A DNA stretch of 64,000 bases from Rhizobium leguminosarum bv. trifolii WSM1325 (GTDB lineage: Bacteria > Pseudomonadota > Alphaproteobacteria > Rhizobiales > Rhizobiaceae). Under the pieces are notes generated by a model. The model had not been told where the DNA came from, made no database searches, and worked only from the letters and a program-made list of their open reading frames with translations. Where the stretch lies: NCBI GenBank assembly GCA_000023185.1, contig CP001622.1:1922001-1986000 (forward strand), given 5' to 3'. This document shows positions 45,601-54,914 of the stretch, in pieces. Made by a program: the position numbers and the translations under genes. Position 1 is the first letter of the stretch. Every line of letters begins with the position of its first letter.

Positions 45601-48232
45601 GCGACTCGTCCAGCAGCGCCCTCACCTGCTCACAACGGCCCGCTACCGACGTCCTGTCGGAGAGACGGCCGGCTATCAACCGTGCTTCGACACCGACACC
45701 GCGCAGGCTTCGCATCCAAAGTACGAGGTTTTCAAGCGGCTTCGGGTCCGACTTTTCTCCGCGCCAGTCCGCTCCGAAAGCAGATCTGCCGAGGCTGTCG
45801 CCGTCCTTGATCGCAGCGCGGGCGCTCTTGCCCTTCTGGAGAAGATCAAGGATTCGAACAGTTTCGTCGGGCGAAGTCTCGTTGGGCATCACGCTGCGCA
45901 GAAGCGCCTTTGCCTTGCGCCACTCACCGCTCATGAACCTGAAGAGACGCTTGCCATGGACGGCGACCGCTGCCCGCACCTGCATAAGGTCGATATCCCA
46001 GGCCTGCTCAGAGATCTTGCCTTCAAGCTCGGCACGAATACGCCGAAAGTCTCCCACGGCCTCAGCGAGATCGGAGGCCTGGTCAAGGCCTCGTTCCCAG
46101 ATGGCGGCAACGAAGGCGTCGGGGCTCGCGTCCGGGGCTTCGGCTACGCGCTGTCCGATGACGATGAGCCGATCAATCGATGCCAAGGTCGGAGAAGCAT
46201 TGACGCCGAGCAGGGTACGCAACGCGCCCGCGCCCGCCAGGAAGCGCGGCAGCACAGACGCAAGCTGTTCGATCGTGGCAAACCCGCTTTGTGAGAAGTC
46301 TGCAGAAAGACGGACGAATTGCGTGGCAATCGGCTCCGGATCAGATTCCCATGCGGACGGCGTCATGCGGGCCGCGACTTCGGCCGCGTATGTCGAGAAT
46401 TCGGCGCCGCCAACGACAAGATCGCGTACCCGATCCAGTTCGGTCGCCCATGCGTCGTTTGCCAATGCCTCCGAAGATATCTCCGAAGGACACGAGGCGA
46501 CCCTTTCCGCGGTCGACGCGATGTCCATAAAGTTTGCCAGCGAGTGAGGCGATGATAGTTCGAGCGTCTGCGATACGTCATCCATCTGGCTGCGCAATTC
46601 AGCCAGTTCCGTGGCCGCCGTTTTCAATCTCGTCGTCAGACGTTCAAGATCGAGCGGGGTAACTCCGGTAAGCCCGACGCCGTACCACGGATGGTGCTTT
46701 GGCAGGCCGATGTCCTCGATGCGTTCAGCAAGTTCCGTCAGCAGCGCCTTCGCCCGCTCGCGCACCTCCGGCGTCCAGTCCGCAGCAACCGGCAGATCGA
46801 TATCCGATGGAGCCATGCCCTCGCGACGCAGCCTTGCAAGGTGTCCCATGACTTGGAACGGGGAAAGCGAGTAGGGTTGATACACGCGGTGAATGCGTGC
46901 CGGATGGGCGTTAAGTAAATCGCGTGCGTCCGTGAGGCGCTGGTCGAGCGCACTGCCGGATTCCCCTTTGGGCGTGCCGAGCTCCCAAGTATGCTGCAGC
47001 TCTGCGAGGACGGCGCGCTTGTTCGCCTTGTTACTATGGAGTTCGAGGCAGGCTTCACCGACGCTCGCCTGGTCAAGGCGTCGTTTCACGACCTCGAGCG
47101 CCGCCATCTTTTCGGCTACGAACAGCACCGTCTTGCCGTCGGCGACCGCCGACGCGATAATGTTGGCGATTGTCTGGGATTTTCCCGTGCCCGGCGGGCC
47201 TTGAATGACGAGGTCCCTCCCTCGCCTGACTTCGTGGATCGCGGCCGTCTGCGAACTGTCGGCATCGACGATATGCGTCATCTCGGAAGGCGAAATGTGC
47301 TCGTCGATCTTGACGTCCTCGCCAAGCAGCTGTTCGCCGCCCTCGAAGCCATCGGAAACCAAACCGATGATGAGTGGCAGCTCGGTGAACTTGGCATCCT
47401 TAGGCCAGAGCGTGGGATCAAGGTCTCTGTACATGAGGAATTTGGCGAAGCTGAAGAAACCGAGCACGATGTCGTCGGGTTGGACGGACCAGTTTGGCTT
47501 CATCGAGATGCACGCCGCCACCTTCGCGGCGTAGTCCTCGAATGTGAAGTCGTCGCTCGCCTCGAACGCCGGCATTGAGATCTGATGGACACGGTCGAGA
47601 AAGGCCTCGAGGGAGAGGTTTGAAGCGAGGTCCTCCTGGCGCGCTCGAAGCTTGAAGCGCTCGGCTGCGCTGCCACGCTCCAACGACACCGGCACGAGGA
47701 TGAGCGGTGCGTAGCGGACGTTCTCCGCATTGTTGGGATCGATCCACTTCAGAGTGCCCAGCCCGAGGAACAGGATATTCACCCCCTGCTCTTCCTCTAA
47801 TGTCCGGGCATCGAAGTAAAGGTCCAGCAGACGCTTCTGGAGAGCATTTGGCGTCATGCGGGTCTGGAGCTTGGTGTCGCCATGACGGACAAGCCGACCG
47901 TCGCCGTCGCGCTCATCATCGTCCGGGAGCGCGAGTTCGATCAGTTCGTCACCGTCGCCGTCATCCTTGGATTCCCGCCCCTTCGCCCCCGCCAGGAAAG
48001 TCATGGTCCTTCCATCGGTCACAAGGATCCGAAACACTTCGGACGACTTCTCGTCGACAACGTCGATGGTTTTCGCACTTTTCGAAAAGCGGGGAACGTT
48101 CAAAAGGCGGTTGCGCGCAGAAAGGTCAAGTAGTTCGGTTCTGGCCTTTTCGATCTTGGCTTCTACGGACAGATTACTTTGAAAGATGGACGTTTCATTC
48201 TGCTCAGATGCGCCGTCTGCCATGTCGATCAT
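42671..48232 (-). CDS. Hhe-type antiphage protein: DUF4011, SF1 helicase, Vsr-like nuclease, DUF3320
   Basis: Very large protein of 1853 residues. The N-terminus has the DUF4011 signature TELLDLSARNRLLNVPRF. An SF1 helicase follows: Walker A QGPPGTGKSQTIANIIASAV near residue 345, Walker B LLVMDEASQIQPVDALG near 1223, motif III GDERQLPPTRFF, motif IV/V region LRWHYRSRH and VQGDERDVILISVAYA, motif VI RRLNVLISRAKRR near 1465. About 870 residues of mostly helical insert separate Walker A and B. Then comes a Vsr/DUF559-type nuclease (FEEQVMAALKERGYQVHPQV, ILGIECDGAAYHDS near 1567) and a C-terminal DUF3320. This order matches the single-gene system called Hhe in defence-island surveys. It lies next to the proposed dif, a typical spot for acquired genes. 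The target and trigger are unknown. Confidence 0.85.
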   Translation of the reverse strand: MIDMADGASEQNETSIFQSNLSVEAKIEKARTELLDLSARNRLLNVPRFSKSAKTIDVVDEKSSEVFRILVTDGRTMTFLAGAKGRESKDDGDGDELIELALPDDDERDGDGRLVRHGDTKLQTRMTPNALQKRLLDLYFDARTLEEEQGVNILFLGLGTLKWIDPNNAENVRYAPLILVPVSLERGSAAERFKLRARQEDLASNLSLEAFLDRVHQISMPAFEASDDFTFEDYAAKVAACISMKPNWSVQPDDIVLGFFSFAKFLMYRDLDPTLWPKDAKFTELPLIIGLVSDGFEGGEQLLGEDVKIDEHISPSEMTHIVDADSSQTAAIHEVRRGRDLVIQGPPGTGKSQTIANIIASAVADGKTVLFVAEKMAALEVVKRRLDQASVGEACLELHSNKANKRAVLAELQHTWELGTPKGESGSALDQRLTDARDLLNAHPARIHRVYQPYSLSPFQVMGHLARLRREGMAPSDIDLPVAADWTPEVRERAKALLTELAERIEDIGLPKHHPWYGVGLTGVTPLDLERLTTRLKTAATELAELRSQMDDVSQTLELSSPHSLANFMDIASTAERVASCPSEISSEALANDAWATELDRVRDLVVGGAEFSTYAAEVAARMTPSAWESDPEPIATQFVRLSADFSQSGFATIEQLASVLPRFLAGAGALRTLLGVNASPTLASIDRLIVIGQRVAEAPDASPDAFVAAIWERGLDQASDLAEAVGDFRRIRAELEGKISEQAWDIDLMQVRAAVAVHGKRLFRFMSGEWRKAKALLRSVMPNETSPDETVRILDLLQKGKSARAAIKDGDSLGRSAFGADWRGEKSDPKPLENLVLWMRSLRGVGVEARLIAGRLSDRTSVAGRCEQVRALLDESRRLLLSLWKDLGEKASVLFSDAPGPDGVSLTQTSQFAREIADAHKVFLTLVRSVPETNAHRLALLKLLALARGLKSTLERLDSLGRASFGPLWKGTESDWSLLSRTTEWISHNSDIRLLSSRVSDRPAVAVKARDALARGAILQHDLQALLGFLKADVSIVFGAHEIGQTELATVAQKLAKWVETEEHLSKWAAYRGRAEDAANAGVGLVVERLEDGRVKPDDVVPYVEMAIYEGILRHQHSADPELSRFDGEVHGRLVNEFATLDRSRMALSRLEVVRAHHKRIPAVSGIGPVGVLRGEMARRRGHMPIRQLMQRASVAIQALKPVFMMSPLSIAQFLPPGLLRFDLLVMDEASQIQPVDALGAVARAKQVVVVGDERQLPPTRFFSKMTSSTSDDDDAQDGAQVSDIESILGLFSARGLPEKMLRWHYRSRHQSLIAVSNSQFYDNKLFIVPSPYTAEAGMGLRFQHVPGGVFEDGVNKVEAKVVAEAIIRHALQSPSLSLGVAAFSIKQRREIQDQLELLRRLNPETEEFFHSHPSEPFFIKNLENVQGDERDVILISVAYAKGPSGAPMSMRFGPLGAEGGERRLNVLISRAKRRCEVYASITDEDIDLERGKGKGVFAFKLFLHYARTGRLSMTQRTDRGMDSVFEEQVMAALKERGYQVHPQVGIAGFFIDLAVADEQIPGRYILGIECDGAAYHDSRSARDRDRLRQAVLEDHGWNIYRIWSADWFQRPKAELERLVAAIERAKADVRSGTEEHLSRRAVPVEVVTIERADVTEIGLQPVIVDEISSATLYQEAVLRPNIVGELHEAPIGVVIALVKQTVGAEGPVHQDEVVTRIRSAWGLQRAGNRIDAHVGAAITIAQNSQEIVRDGEFLLWPDKDITLRDRSGVTSLSLRRIEMLPPMEIDEGLITVIRTSLGATVDQAVNAVARGLGFKSTSSQLKELVESRIVLLQEKGSLIDFGGMLTVLNQT

Positions 48233-48550
48233 ATTCTCGCTCCCTGCTAACCTTTAGATGCAGTAAATCGATCAATCAGTCTAGCAGGACGTGTAGTCAT
48301 GTTAGGTCAGTTGGCTCTTCCCGGAGAGCGATTCGTGCGGCCGGTGCCGCCGGTTGGCAGCAATGTTCGGGCGGCGAACGACATTGGAATGGACTCCCGG
48401 ACGCTCCCTGCTGGCGCTGGCGGCGCGCAGTATGGGCGGAACCGCTGATGCGGCGAGCCGCCAGGAGGCCGCTCTCGGAAGTTTGAGACCAGACCTATGT
48501 GTTGCTTTGACGGGATTTGATGGAAAGCAAGCACGTGGGGCTCGCCGCGG
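48233..48550. other. gene-free gap between the Hhe and MscS genes
   Basis: No convincing gene, repeat or terminator is seen. A 49-codon frame from an ATG at about 48298 has only a weak ribosome site and no recognisable sequence. No second Xer-like site or IS end was found here. Confidence 0.5.
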
Positions 48551-50701
48551 CTATTCCTCAAGTGTCGAGATGACTTTCGATGGTCTTTGCAGCTCCGAGG
48601 CGGCGGCGGTTGCCGCTGCATCGGCGGGACCGCCGGAAACATGAACGGTCGGCGTTGCAAACTGGATGCCTTTTTCCGCGAATGTCTTCTTGAGCATGGC
48701 AAGGGCCTTTCGGCGAACGCCGAACTGTTCGCCGGGTTTGGTCATAAACTTCAGCCGTATCTGCACACCATAATCGGCCATCTGCTCGATCCCTTGCATT
48801 TTCAAGGGCTCGATGATGTTAGGCCCGAGTTCGGCATCCTCCAGAAGCTCAACGCCGATGCGCTTGATGGTCTTGCGGACCTCCTCGAGGTCGCTGTCAT
48901 AGTTCAGGGTGAGCGTAATGATGTCGATGACCCAGTCACGGCTGAGGTTTTGCACCGCGCCGAGTTCGCCGAAGGGAACGATGGTGACCGGGCCGCGGTG
49001 ATGGCGCAAGCGGATCGATCGCAGCGAGAAACCTTCGACCGTCCCCTTATATTTCGCCGCCTGGATGTATTCGCCGATGCGAAAGGCATCGTCGAACAGA
49101 TAAAAGACGCCGGAGATGATGTCCTTGACGAGTGTTTGGGCACCGAAGCCGACGGCTATGCCGACGACCCCGGCGCCCGCCAGCAGCGGTCCGATCTGAA
49201 TGCCAACGGCATCCAGGATCATCAGGAAGCCGACAGCGCCGATCGCCAGAAACAGCACATTGCGAAGAATGGGAAGGAGGGTATTCAACCGCTGACGCCG
49301 GCGTGCGTCGGGTCCCTCCTGATGCCCCGCCTGCACGCTTCGCGACGCCACCGCCATCTGACTGTCGATCAACGTGCTTGCGAGCTTCCAGATAACGTCG
49401 GTCACCAGCAGCACGATAACGATGCGGATTCCTGCGCGGATCAAACGCGTGGTCACCGTTTCGGCTGCGGCGAGATCACTGAGATTGACATTCCACGCGC
49501 GGGCAATGAGCAGCGCGGCGACCACGATGAGGCCGTTCCGCAGCGTTTGCATGATGACAACAGACCATCCGACGATGGCCGGATCCTCGACCGCCTGCCC
49601 CTCCCCGGATTGAATAATGCGCCGAATGATATCACGAGCCACCGCAACGGTAAGAGGCAGAAGCGTAATGATGACCACCGTCCAGAATGCCCCGTGGAGC
49701 CCGGACACCCATAACAGCCACGATACTATGATGCTCGCGCTGAAGCCGACACAGACCAGCCGGCTCACCGGCGGCCCGTCGGAACGAAAGTGCCGCAGCC
49801 AGATCATAACGATCAGAGCGATTGAAACGACACCGAGCCATGCTGCGGTAAAGAGGTCGACCAAGATGGGTGAAGCCCCGATCGTCCCGATCACTTCAAT
49901 AGCGGCCCAGCCAGCCGCCAGCACAGCGACGATTCCGAGGAGCCAGTAGTACCAGAACCAGGCAAGTGAGGTGACCAACGTCAGAAGCCGCATATGCGGC
50001 AGGCGGGCGCCTGGTGCGATGACAATACGGCCCACGAGCACGCCAAGGCGCACCATGAGCGCCGCTGATAGCAGGATGAGGGCGATATCGCGAAACACGG
50101 CAGGCCATGGAAAGAGGATAAACGCGCCGAGACTTCCGATCAGGTAACCGACCAACGCCAGAAGACCCATTGAAAGCCGGGCGGCGTGGAGCCTGATCCG
50201 CTGCCGGACTGTGTCGGCAGGCGCGTTCAGCACGAAATGGAGCAGCCCTCGCCCTGACCACCAGGCAAGGCGCTGCGCAACGAACCCGCCTGCGACGAAG
50301 AGTATGACCGCCAAGATCAGGCCGACCGGTTCGATACGATCATCCGTTTGGAAGACCCGGATCGCCGACTGGATCTGCCCGGGAAGGGTCGGAACGGCAC
50401 CGACGAGTGTGAGCAACCTCTGGCGCAAATCCTGTAGTGACGTTGCAATCGACGTCGGTGCCGCCTCTTGCGAGACTGCTACCGGCTGCGCCGGTTCCTG
50501 ATTGCCCGGAACGATCCGATTAACCAGCGCTCGTCCGGAATCATCATTCGGCAATTCGATAATAACCCGGATCGGCGCCGAGGAATTGGTCGGCTCAGCC
50601 GCCGATGCGGGGTTTGCACTCGCCAGCAGAAGCGTTGAAAATACCACCGTCAGGAATGCGCACACTCCTCGGCGGGGATGACGGTCGTCGTTGATGCGCA
50701 T
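48551..50701 (-). CDS. mechanosensitive channel, large MscS family
   Basis: Envelope channel of 716 residues with a signal peptide (TVVFSTLLLASANPASAAEP), a periplasmic segment and about ten or eleven helices, of the size of YbiO/YnaI-like large MscS proteins. The pore helix and beta domain are VGIAVGFGAQTLVKDIISGV followed by FRIGEYIQAAKYKGTVEGFS and RHHRGPVTIVPFGELGAVQN. It releases solutes on osmotic downshock. Single gene; the next gene upstream is leftward too but 139 bases away. Confidence 0.9.
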   Translation of the reverse strand: MRINDDRHPRRGVCAFLTVVFSTLLLASANPASAAEPTNSSAPIRVIIELPNDDSGRALVNRIVPGNQEPAQPVAVSQEAAPTSIATSLQDLRQRLLTLVGAVPTLPGQIQSAIRVFQTDDRIEPVGLILAVILFVAGGFVAQRLAWWSGRGLLHFVLNAPADTVRQRIRLHAARLSMGLLALVGYLIGSLGAFILFPWPAVFRDIALILLSAALMVRLGVLVGRIVIAPGARLPHMRLLTLVTSLAWFWYYWLLGIVAVLAAGWAAIEVIGTIGASPILVDLFTAAWLGVVSIALIVMIWLRHFRSDGPPVSRLVCVGFSASIIVSWLLWVSGLHGAFWTVVIITLLPLTVAVARDIIRRIIQSGEGQAVEDPAIVGWSVVIMQTLRNGLIVVAALLIARAWNVNLSDLAAAETVTTRLIRAGIRIVIVLLVTDVIWKLASTLIDSQMAVASRSVQAGHQEGPDARRRQRLNTLLPILRNVLFLAIGAVGFLMILDAVGIQIGPLLAGAGVVGIAVGFGAQTLVKDIISGVFYLFDDAFRIGEYIQAAKYKGTVEGFSLRSIRLRHHRGPVTIVPFGELGAVQNLSRDWVIDIITLTLNYDSDLEEVRKTIKRIGVELLEDAELGPNIIEPLKMQGIEQMADYGVQIRLKFMTKPGEQFGVRRKALAMLKKTFAEKGIQFATPTVHVSGGPADAAATAAASELQRPSKVISTLEE

Positions 50702-50840
50702 ATAGCCGTGGTCCCCGCGACGGTGTCGTCGCTTTTGCTGGGTTGGTCGAAACTTCGGACTTTGTGAAGCGTTGCACGACCAACGTCAATCGACGAACCC
50801 GTCTGGCGGACGCAGACTGCGAACCAAGGGCCGGACGGCT

Positions 50841-52147
50841 TTAAGACCGCAAGCTTCTGAAGGCCTCCCTGATCTCCTGACTGAAGAGTTCTGGCTCCTC
50901 CCAGGCGGCAAAGTGACCACCCTTGGAAGCGCGATTGTAGTAGATGAGCGTCGGATAGGCTTTCGACAGCCAATGCCTTGGCGGCTTGTAGACCTCGCCG
51001 GGGAACACTGTGACGGCGACCGGGACTTTGACGGCCGTAAGCTTGGCGCCCGACATGACGTTTTCCCAATAGATCCGACCGCTGGAGGGGCCGGTATTCG
51101 TCAGCCAGTACAGCGTGATGTTGTCGAGGATCGCATCCTCGCCAAGAGCCTGTTCGGGATCGCCGCGTGTATACACCCAGTCGGCGATCTTGTCGTAAAG
51201 CCAGGCGGCGAGGCCGACTGGAGAATCCGAAATGCCGTAACCGATCGTCTCCGGCCGTGTGCTCATGATCGCTGCGTAGCCGAAGCCGTTGTTGAGGAAG
51301 TCCCGAGCCTCGTCGAAGACGACCTTCTCATCCTGAGACAAGCTATCGGGAGCTGGCCGTCATTTTTGAGAGCCTGCGCTGCGTCCGCTGGAAACGTCGT
51401 GGCGCGTTCGACCCTGTTGACGTGGATTGCGAGCAGCCCATCCGGCGCCTGGCGACCCAAGGCGTCGCTGATGATCGCGCCCCAGTCGCCGCCTTGCGAG
51501 ACATAGCGGTCATAGTTCAGTCGCTTCATCAGCACGTCCCAGGCAGCCGCTATCCGCTGGGGGTTCCAACCTGTTGCTGGTGGTTTGCCGGAGAAGCCGA
51601 ATCCTGGAATCGAAGGGATCACCAGATGGAAGGCATCCTCAGCCGTGCCGCCATGCGCCGTCGGATCCGTGAGCGGCCCGATGACATTAAGCAGCTCGAA
51701 GACCGAACCTGGCCAACCGTGGGTCATGATCAGCGGCAGCGCGTTTTCATGACGGGAACGGACATGGATGAAATGGATGTCCAGTCCGTCGACAGTGGTG
51801 AGAAACTGCGGAAATGTGTTCAATCTGCTCTCCGCCTTCCGCCAGTCGTAGGACGACTGCCAGCAGCGCACCAGTTCCTTCAGCCTGTCGGGCTGCACCC
51901 CCTGCGAGCGATCCATGACGGTTTCGCCGTCGGGCCACCGGGTCGCGGCAAGACGCCGCCTGAGGTCTGTAAGCGCCGCCTCGGAGACATCAACCTTGAA
52001 CGGTCGGATCTCCTCGGACGCGACAACGACATCAGCGGCGTCGGACGCGCGCGGAAGGAGAACAGCGGTTATGCCGGCCGCGGCAAAGCCTGACAGCAGC
52101 GAGCGGCGCGATACGTCGCGGTGTTTCAAAACGTTCAGCATTGCCAT
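50841..52147 (-). pseudogene. frameshifted epoxide hydrolase with Tat signal
   Basis: The first frame (from 52147) gives a Tat-like signal RRSLLSGFAAAGITAVLLPR, the epoxide hydrolase N-terminal domain (IRPFKVDVSEAALTDLRRRL) and the alpha/beta core to the nucleophile Asp in SQGGDWGAIISDALG. Around 51345-51354 one base appears to be missing. The rest (SQDEKVVFDEARDFLNNGFG to the catalytic His in SKGGHFAAWEEP) continues in the neighbouring frame to 50841. Neither piece alone has the whole catalytic set. The rest of both frames is undamaged, so the change is recent or a sequencing error. Substrates would be epoxides; the signal suggests export. Confidence 0.75.
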
Positions 52148-52217
52148 GATGCCGTGTCCTTTCGTGATATCGAGGAGGGGAAAACGATGGCCCTGCCCCG
52201 CTTCAATGCCGAAAACG

Positions 52218-52661
52218 TCAGGCAGCGTCGGCGCCGGAACGAAAGATCAGAAACTTGTTGCCTTCCGGATCGCGAAAATATGCGCAGTAAGGACCCGCAC
52301 CGTTCTCGCCACGCGGACCAGGAGCCCCTTCGTCCGAGCCGCCCCCTGCCAATGCCGTTGCATGGGCTTCGTCGACCTTTGAACGGGACGGAGCTTCGAA
52401 AGCAACCATTCCACCGTTGCCGACGGTGGCAGGGCGGCCATCGAACGGCTTGATGATGCCGAATTCGAGCGTGCGATGACCGTAGTAGATGGCTCGGTTA
52501 GGCTGGACGAGGACTCGTCCGATCCCGAACACGGCCAGAAGTCTGTCGTAGAATACCGACGCGGCATCCAGATCATTCGTGCCGACAGTGGCGTGGCCAG
52601 GGAGGCTGCGGACCTTGTCGGGGTCGGCTGCCAGCTGTCTGCTTTGGGTAATGTCGTTCAT
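52218..52661 (-). CDS. VOC-family (glyoxalase-like) protein
   Basis: 147-residue vicinal oxygen chelate protein. It reads GHATVGTNDLDAASVFYDRL with the family's first metal-ligand region, and ends CAYFRDPEGNKFLIFRSG with the Glu-containing last strand. Such small proteins are often glyoxalase-like or bind small molecules; no substrate can be deduced. It lies 70 bases upstream of the epoxide hydrolase in the same direction and may share its transcript. Confidence 0.82.
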   Translation of the reverse strand: MNDITQSRQLAADPDKVRSLPGHATVGTNDLDAASVFYDRLLAVFGIGRVLVQPNRAIYYGHRTLEFGIIKPFDGRPATVGNGGMVAFEAPSRSKVDEAHATALAGGGSDEGAPGPRGENGAGPYCAYFRDPEGNKFLIFRSGADAA

Positions 52662-52964
52662 ATCAGTTCTTCCTTATATTGTCGCGGCCGACGCTCTGCC
52701 TTCCGCACGCAAACGCCAACGAGCTGTCTCAAATCGGCGGCTGGTGAATATTTGGGCGGGTCGACGGCCGGCCGGCACCTCGGGAAAGTGAGAGGCACCC
52801 TCTCGTTCAGATGTCAGCCTTGGGCAGCGGGTTGCAGCGCTGCCGCCGTCGAGAGGGTTCCTCTCGCTTTCTCCGGCTACCGCGAGCTGACGCCGTGCCC
52901 AATTATTTGTGGAGACAGCCGGCTCTTTGGGCTTTGGCTGATCGTCGTTCAGAAAGGACATCCT

Positions 52965-53912
52965 ATGTCTAGGGACAAAACCGTAAATGCTGCCTCAGTC
53001 GCGACAACTCCGTCTTCCCACACGCCTGAAGCCTTCGCTTTTACGCAAGCCGCGCGCGACGCCGTCGGCTTCATCGAGATCAATGAGATCCTGACGCTGA
53101 GGAGGATGGTTGTCCGCACCGCCTCTCCAAAAGGTACCGTGCTTTTCCTGCATGGATTTCCGGAAACACTGACGGTGTGGAAGGACATCGCGACAACGCT
53201 TGCTCTCGACTACGACGTCCATGCCTTCGATTGGCCGGGCTACGGGCAGTCGTCGCGCCCGGCTTCGGGACGGTTTTCCTATGCGCCGAGGGCGTACGCC
53301 CAGGTGTTGAAGGCCTATATCGAACGGGCAGGCATCGATCGGTCGAACCTCTTGATCTACGCGACTGACATCGGTGCCCTGCCCGTCCTGCTGCTTGCTC
53401 TCGACGAGCCGACGATCGCCAGGCAGATCATCGTCGGAGACTTCGCGCCGTTCGATCGGCCGCAATACATGTGGGAGAACCTGCAGAACCTCAAAGCCGA
53501 GCCGACCGCTTCGCCGACCCGTGCCTACATGAACACGACGAGCGACGAGATCCTCGAGAACGTGCACAGGCGCGGCCTCTCACCCGCTGAACAATTCGAT
53601 CTGCCGATCGACATCCAGCAGGACATGACCCGTTCGTGGAGCCTTGACGGGATGACTTCAGCGGATGCCTTCGCTCATTACTACGCGAATTTCACCCGCG
53701 ATCAGCACTATCTCGAGGCCAACCTCACCCGGCTGAAGACGCCCGTGAAGGTGATCTGGGGCGAGAAGGACATCTATATCAGCAGCGAGATGGGCATCGA
53801 GTTCGCTGGCAAGATCGGTGCACAACTCGACGTCCTGCCAGGCATCGGCCACTTTCCGCATCTTCAGACTTCGAAACAAACGGTTGAAGAAATCCGTACA
53901 TCATTCAGATAA
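52965..53912 (+). CDS. alpha/beta hydrolase, haloalkane dehalogenase/epoxide hydrolase type
   Basis: 315 residues from MSRDKTVNAASVATTPSSHT, with AAAGGA seven bases before the ATG. The oxyanion region is LFLHGFPETLTVWKDIA, the nucleophile elbow IYATDIGALPVLLLALD has Asp in place of Ser, and the catalytic His is in LPGIGHFPHLQTSKQ. An Asp nucleophile means it should cleave carbon-halogen or epoxide bonds rather than esters. No signal peptide. Its end overlaps the LysR gene by 12 bases in tail-to-tail fashion; the long frame upstream has no plausible start. Confidence 0.82.
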   Translation: MSRDKTVNAASVATTPSSHTPEAFAFTQAARDAVGFIEINEILTLRRMVVRTASPKGTVLFLHGFPETLTVWKDIATTLALDYDVHAFDWPGYGQSSRPASGRFSYAPRAYAQVLKAYIERAGIDRSNLLIYATDIGALPVLLLALDEPTIARQIIVGDFAPFDRPQYMWENLQNLKAEPTASPTRAYMNTTSDEILENVHRRGLSPAEQFDLPIDIQQDMTRSWSLDGMTSADAFAHYYANFTRDQHYLEANLTRLKTPVKVIWGEKDIYISSEMGIEFAGKIGAQLDVLPGIGHFPHLQTSKQTVEEIRTSFR

Positions 53913-54809
53913 TGTTCGATTATTTTTGCTGACTTTCCGCAGTCGTGGCAATGCCCAGTCGACGAAAGCCCGTACCTTCAACGCGAGAAGCCCCTGGCGC
54001 GCGTAGGCGATATGAATGGGTTTGGGTGGGCCGTCGAAATCGCTGAGGATGGGAACGAGCGTGCCGGACGCCAGCTCGTCAGGAACCTGATAGTCGAATA
54101 GCCGCGCAATCCCCGCCCCGCCGACGGCCGCCGCAACACAGTTCGCCGCGGTATTCACCTCCAGCCGGTTGCGGGGCACCGCCTCCATCGGCGTGCCGTC
54201 GACATCAAACGTCCAGAAGAATGTTCGCTTGTTGAAGATGATCCCGTCTCGATCGATGAGATCGCCGGGACGCTCGGGTGTGCCATGCCGCTGGAGATAG
54301 GCGGGGCTCGCGCAGGTCAGTAGGCGGAATTCACCAATCTTGACGGCATGGAGGGCGCTGTCGGCGAGCTCGCCGAGACGGATCGCGATATCCACCTGCT
54401 CGGACACGAGATCGACCGTGCGGTCGAGCGACAGAAGGTTCAGCGATACCTCGGGATATTTGTCCATAAAGCTCAGCGCAACGGGCAGGACGTAGCGGCT
54501 GCCGTATTCGATCGGCATCGTGATCGTCAGCACGCCTCTGGGCGTTTGGTATTCCCCGGACGCCCTTCGCTCGGCCTCCTCAAGATCCGCCATGATCTTT
54601 CGTGCGGCGTCGACATAGTCACGCCCGGCGTCGGTGAGCTGAAGATTGCGGCTGGTGCGGACGATGAGGTTCGCCCCAAGATGTCGTTCAAGTTCCGCCA
54701 CCTTACGGCTGACGCTGGGCAATGGCGCGTTGAGCTTCCTGCTGCCGGCCGAGATGCTTCCGGCGTCGACGACCGCCAGCAATATGCGCATTGCTTCGAG
54801 ACGATCCAT
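53901..54809 (-). CDS. LysR-family transcriptional regulator
   Basis: 302 residues from MDRLEAMRILLAVVDAGSIS. The helix-turn-helix is SAGSRKLNAPLPSVSRKVAELERHLG written as two parts: sensing helix SAGSRKLNAPLPSVS and recognition KVAELERHLGANLIVR. The effector domain follows (LTITMPIEYGSRYVLPVALS). It ends inside the stop region of the alpha/beta hydrolase gene, facing it. It may regulate that hydrolase, but LysR genes usually sit divergent to their targets, so this is uncertain. An in-frame upstream start adds 20 residues without a ribosome site. Confidence 0.88.
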   Translation of the reverse strand: MDRLEAMRILLAVVDAGSISAGSRKLNAPLPSVSRKVAELERHLGANLIVRTSRNLQLTDAGRDYVDAARKIMADLEEAERRASGEYQTPRGVLTITMPIEYGSRYVLPVALSFMDKYPEVSLNLLSLDRTVDLVSEQVDIAIRLGELADSALHAVKIGEFRLLTCASPAYLQRHGTPERPGDLIDRDGIIFNKRTFFWTFDVDGTPMEAVPRNRLEVNTAANCVAAAVGGAGIARLFDYQVPDELASGTLVPILSDFDGPPKPIHIAYARQGLLALKVRAFVDWALPRLRKVSKNNRTLSE

Positions 54810-54914
54810 CGGACACCGCCAGTAAGATACCACTTCTGTTTTATTGTTCGAGCGCCGCGGCTGCCACACCGGTCTCAGACAAATTTCCGCTTCAGCACAG
54901 CTTCAGGCTCGGCA

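Noticed and set aside
48298..48450. 49-codon plus-strand frame between the Hhe and MscS genes
   Set aside because: Weak ribosome site, no membrane segment or recognisable sequence; left as gap.
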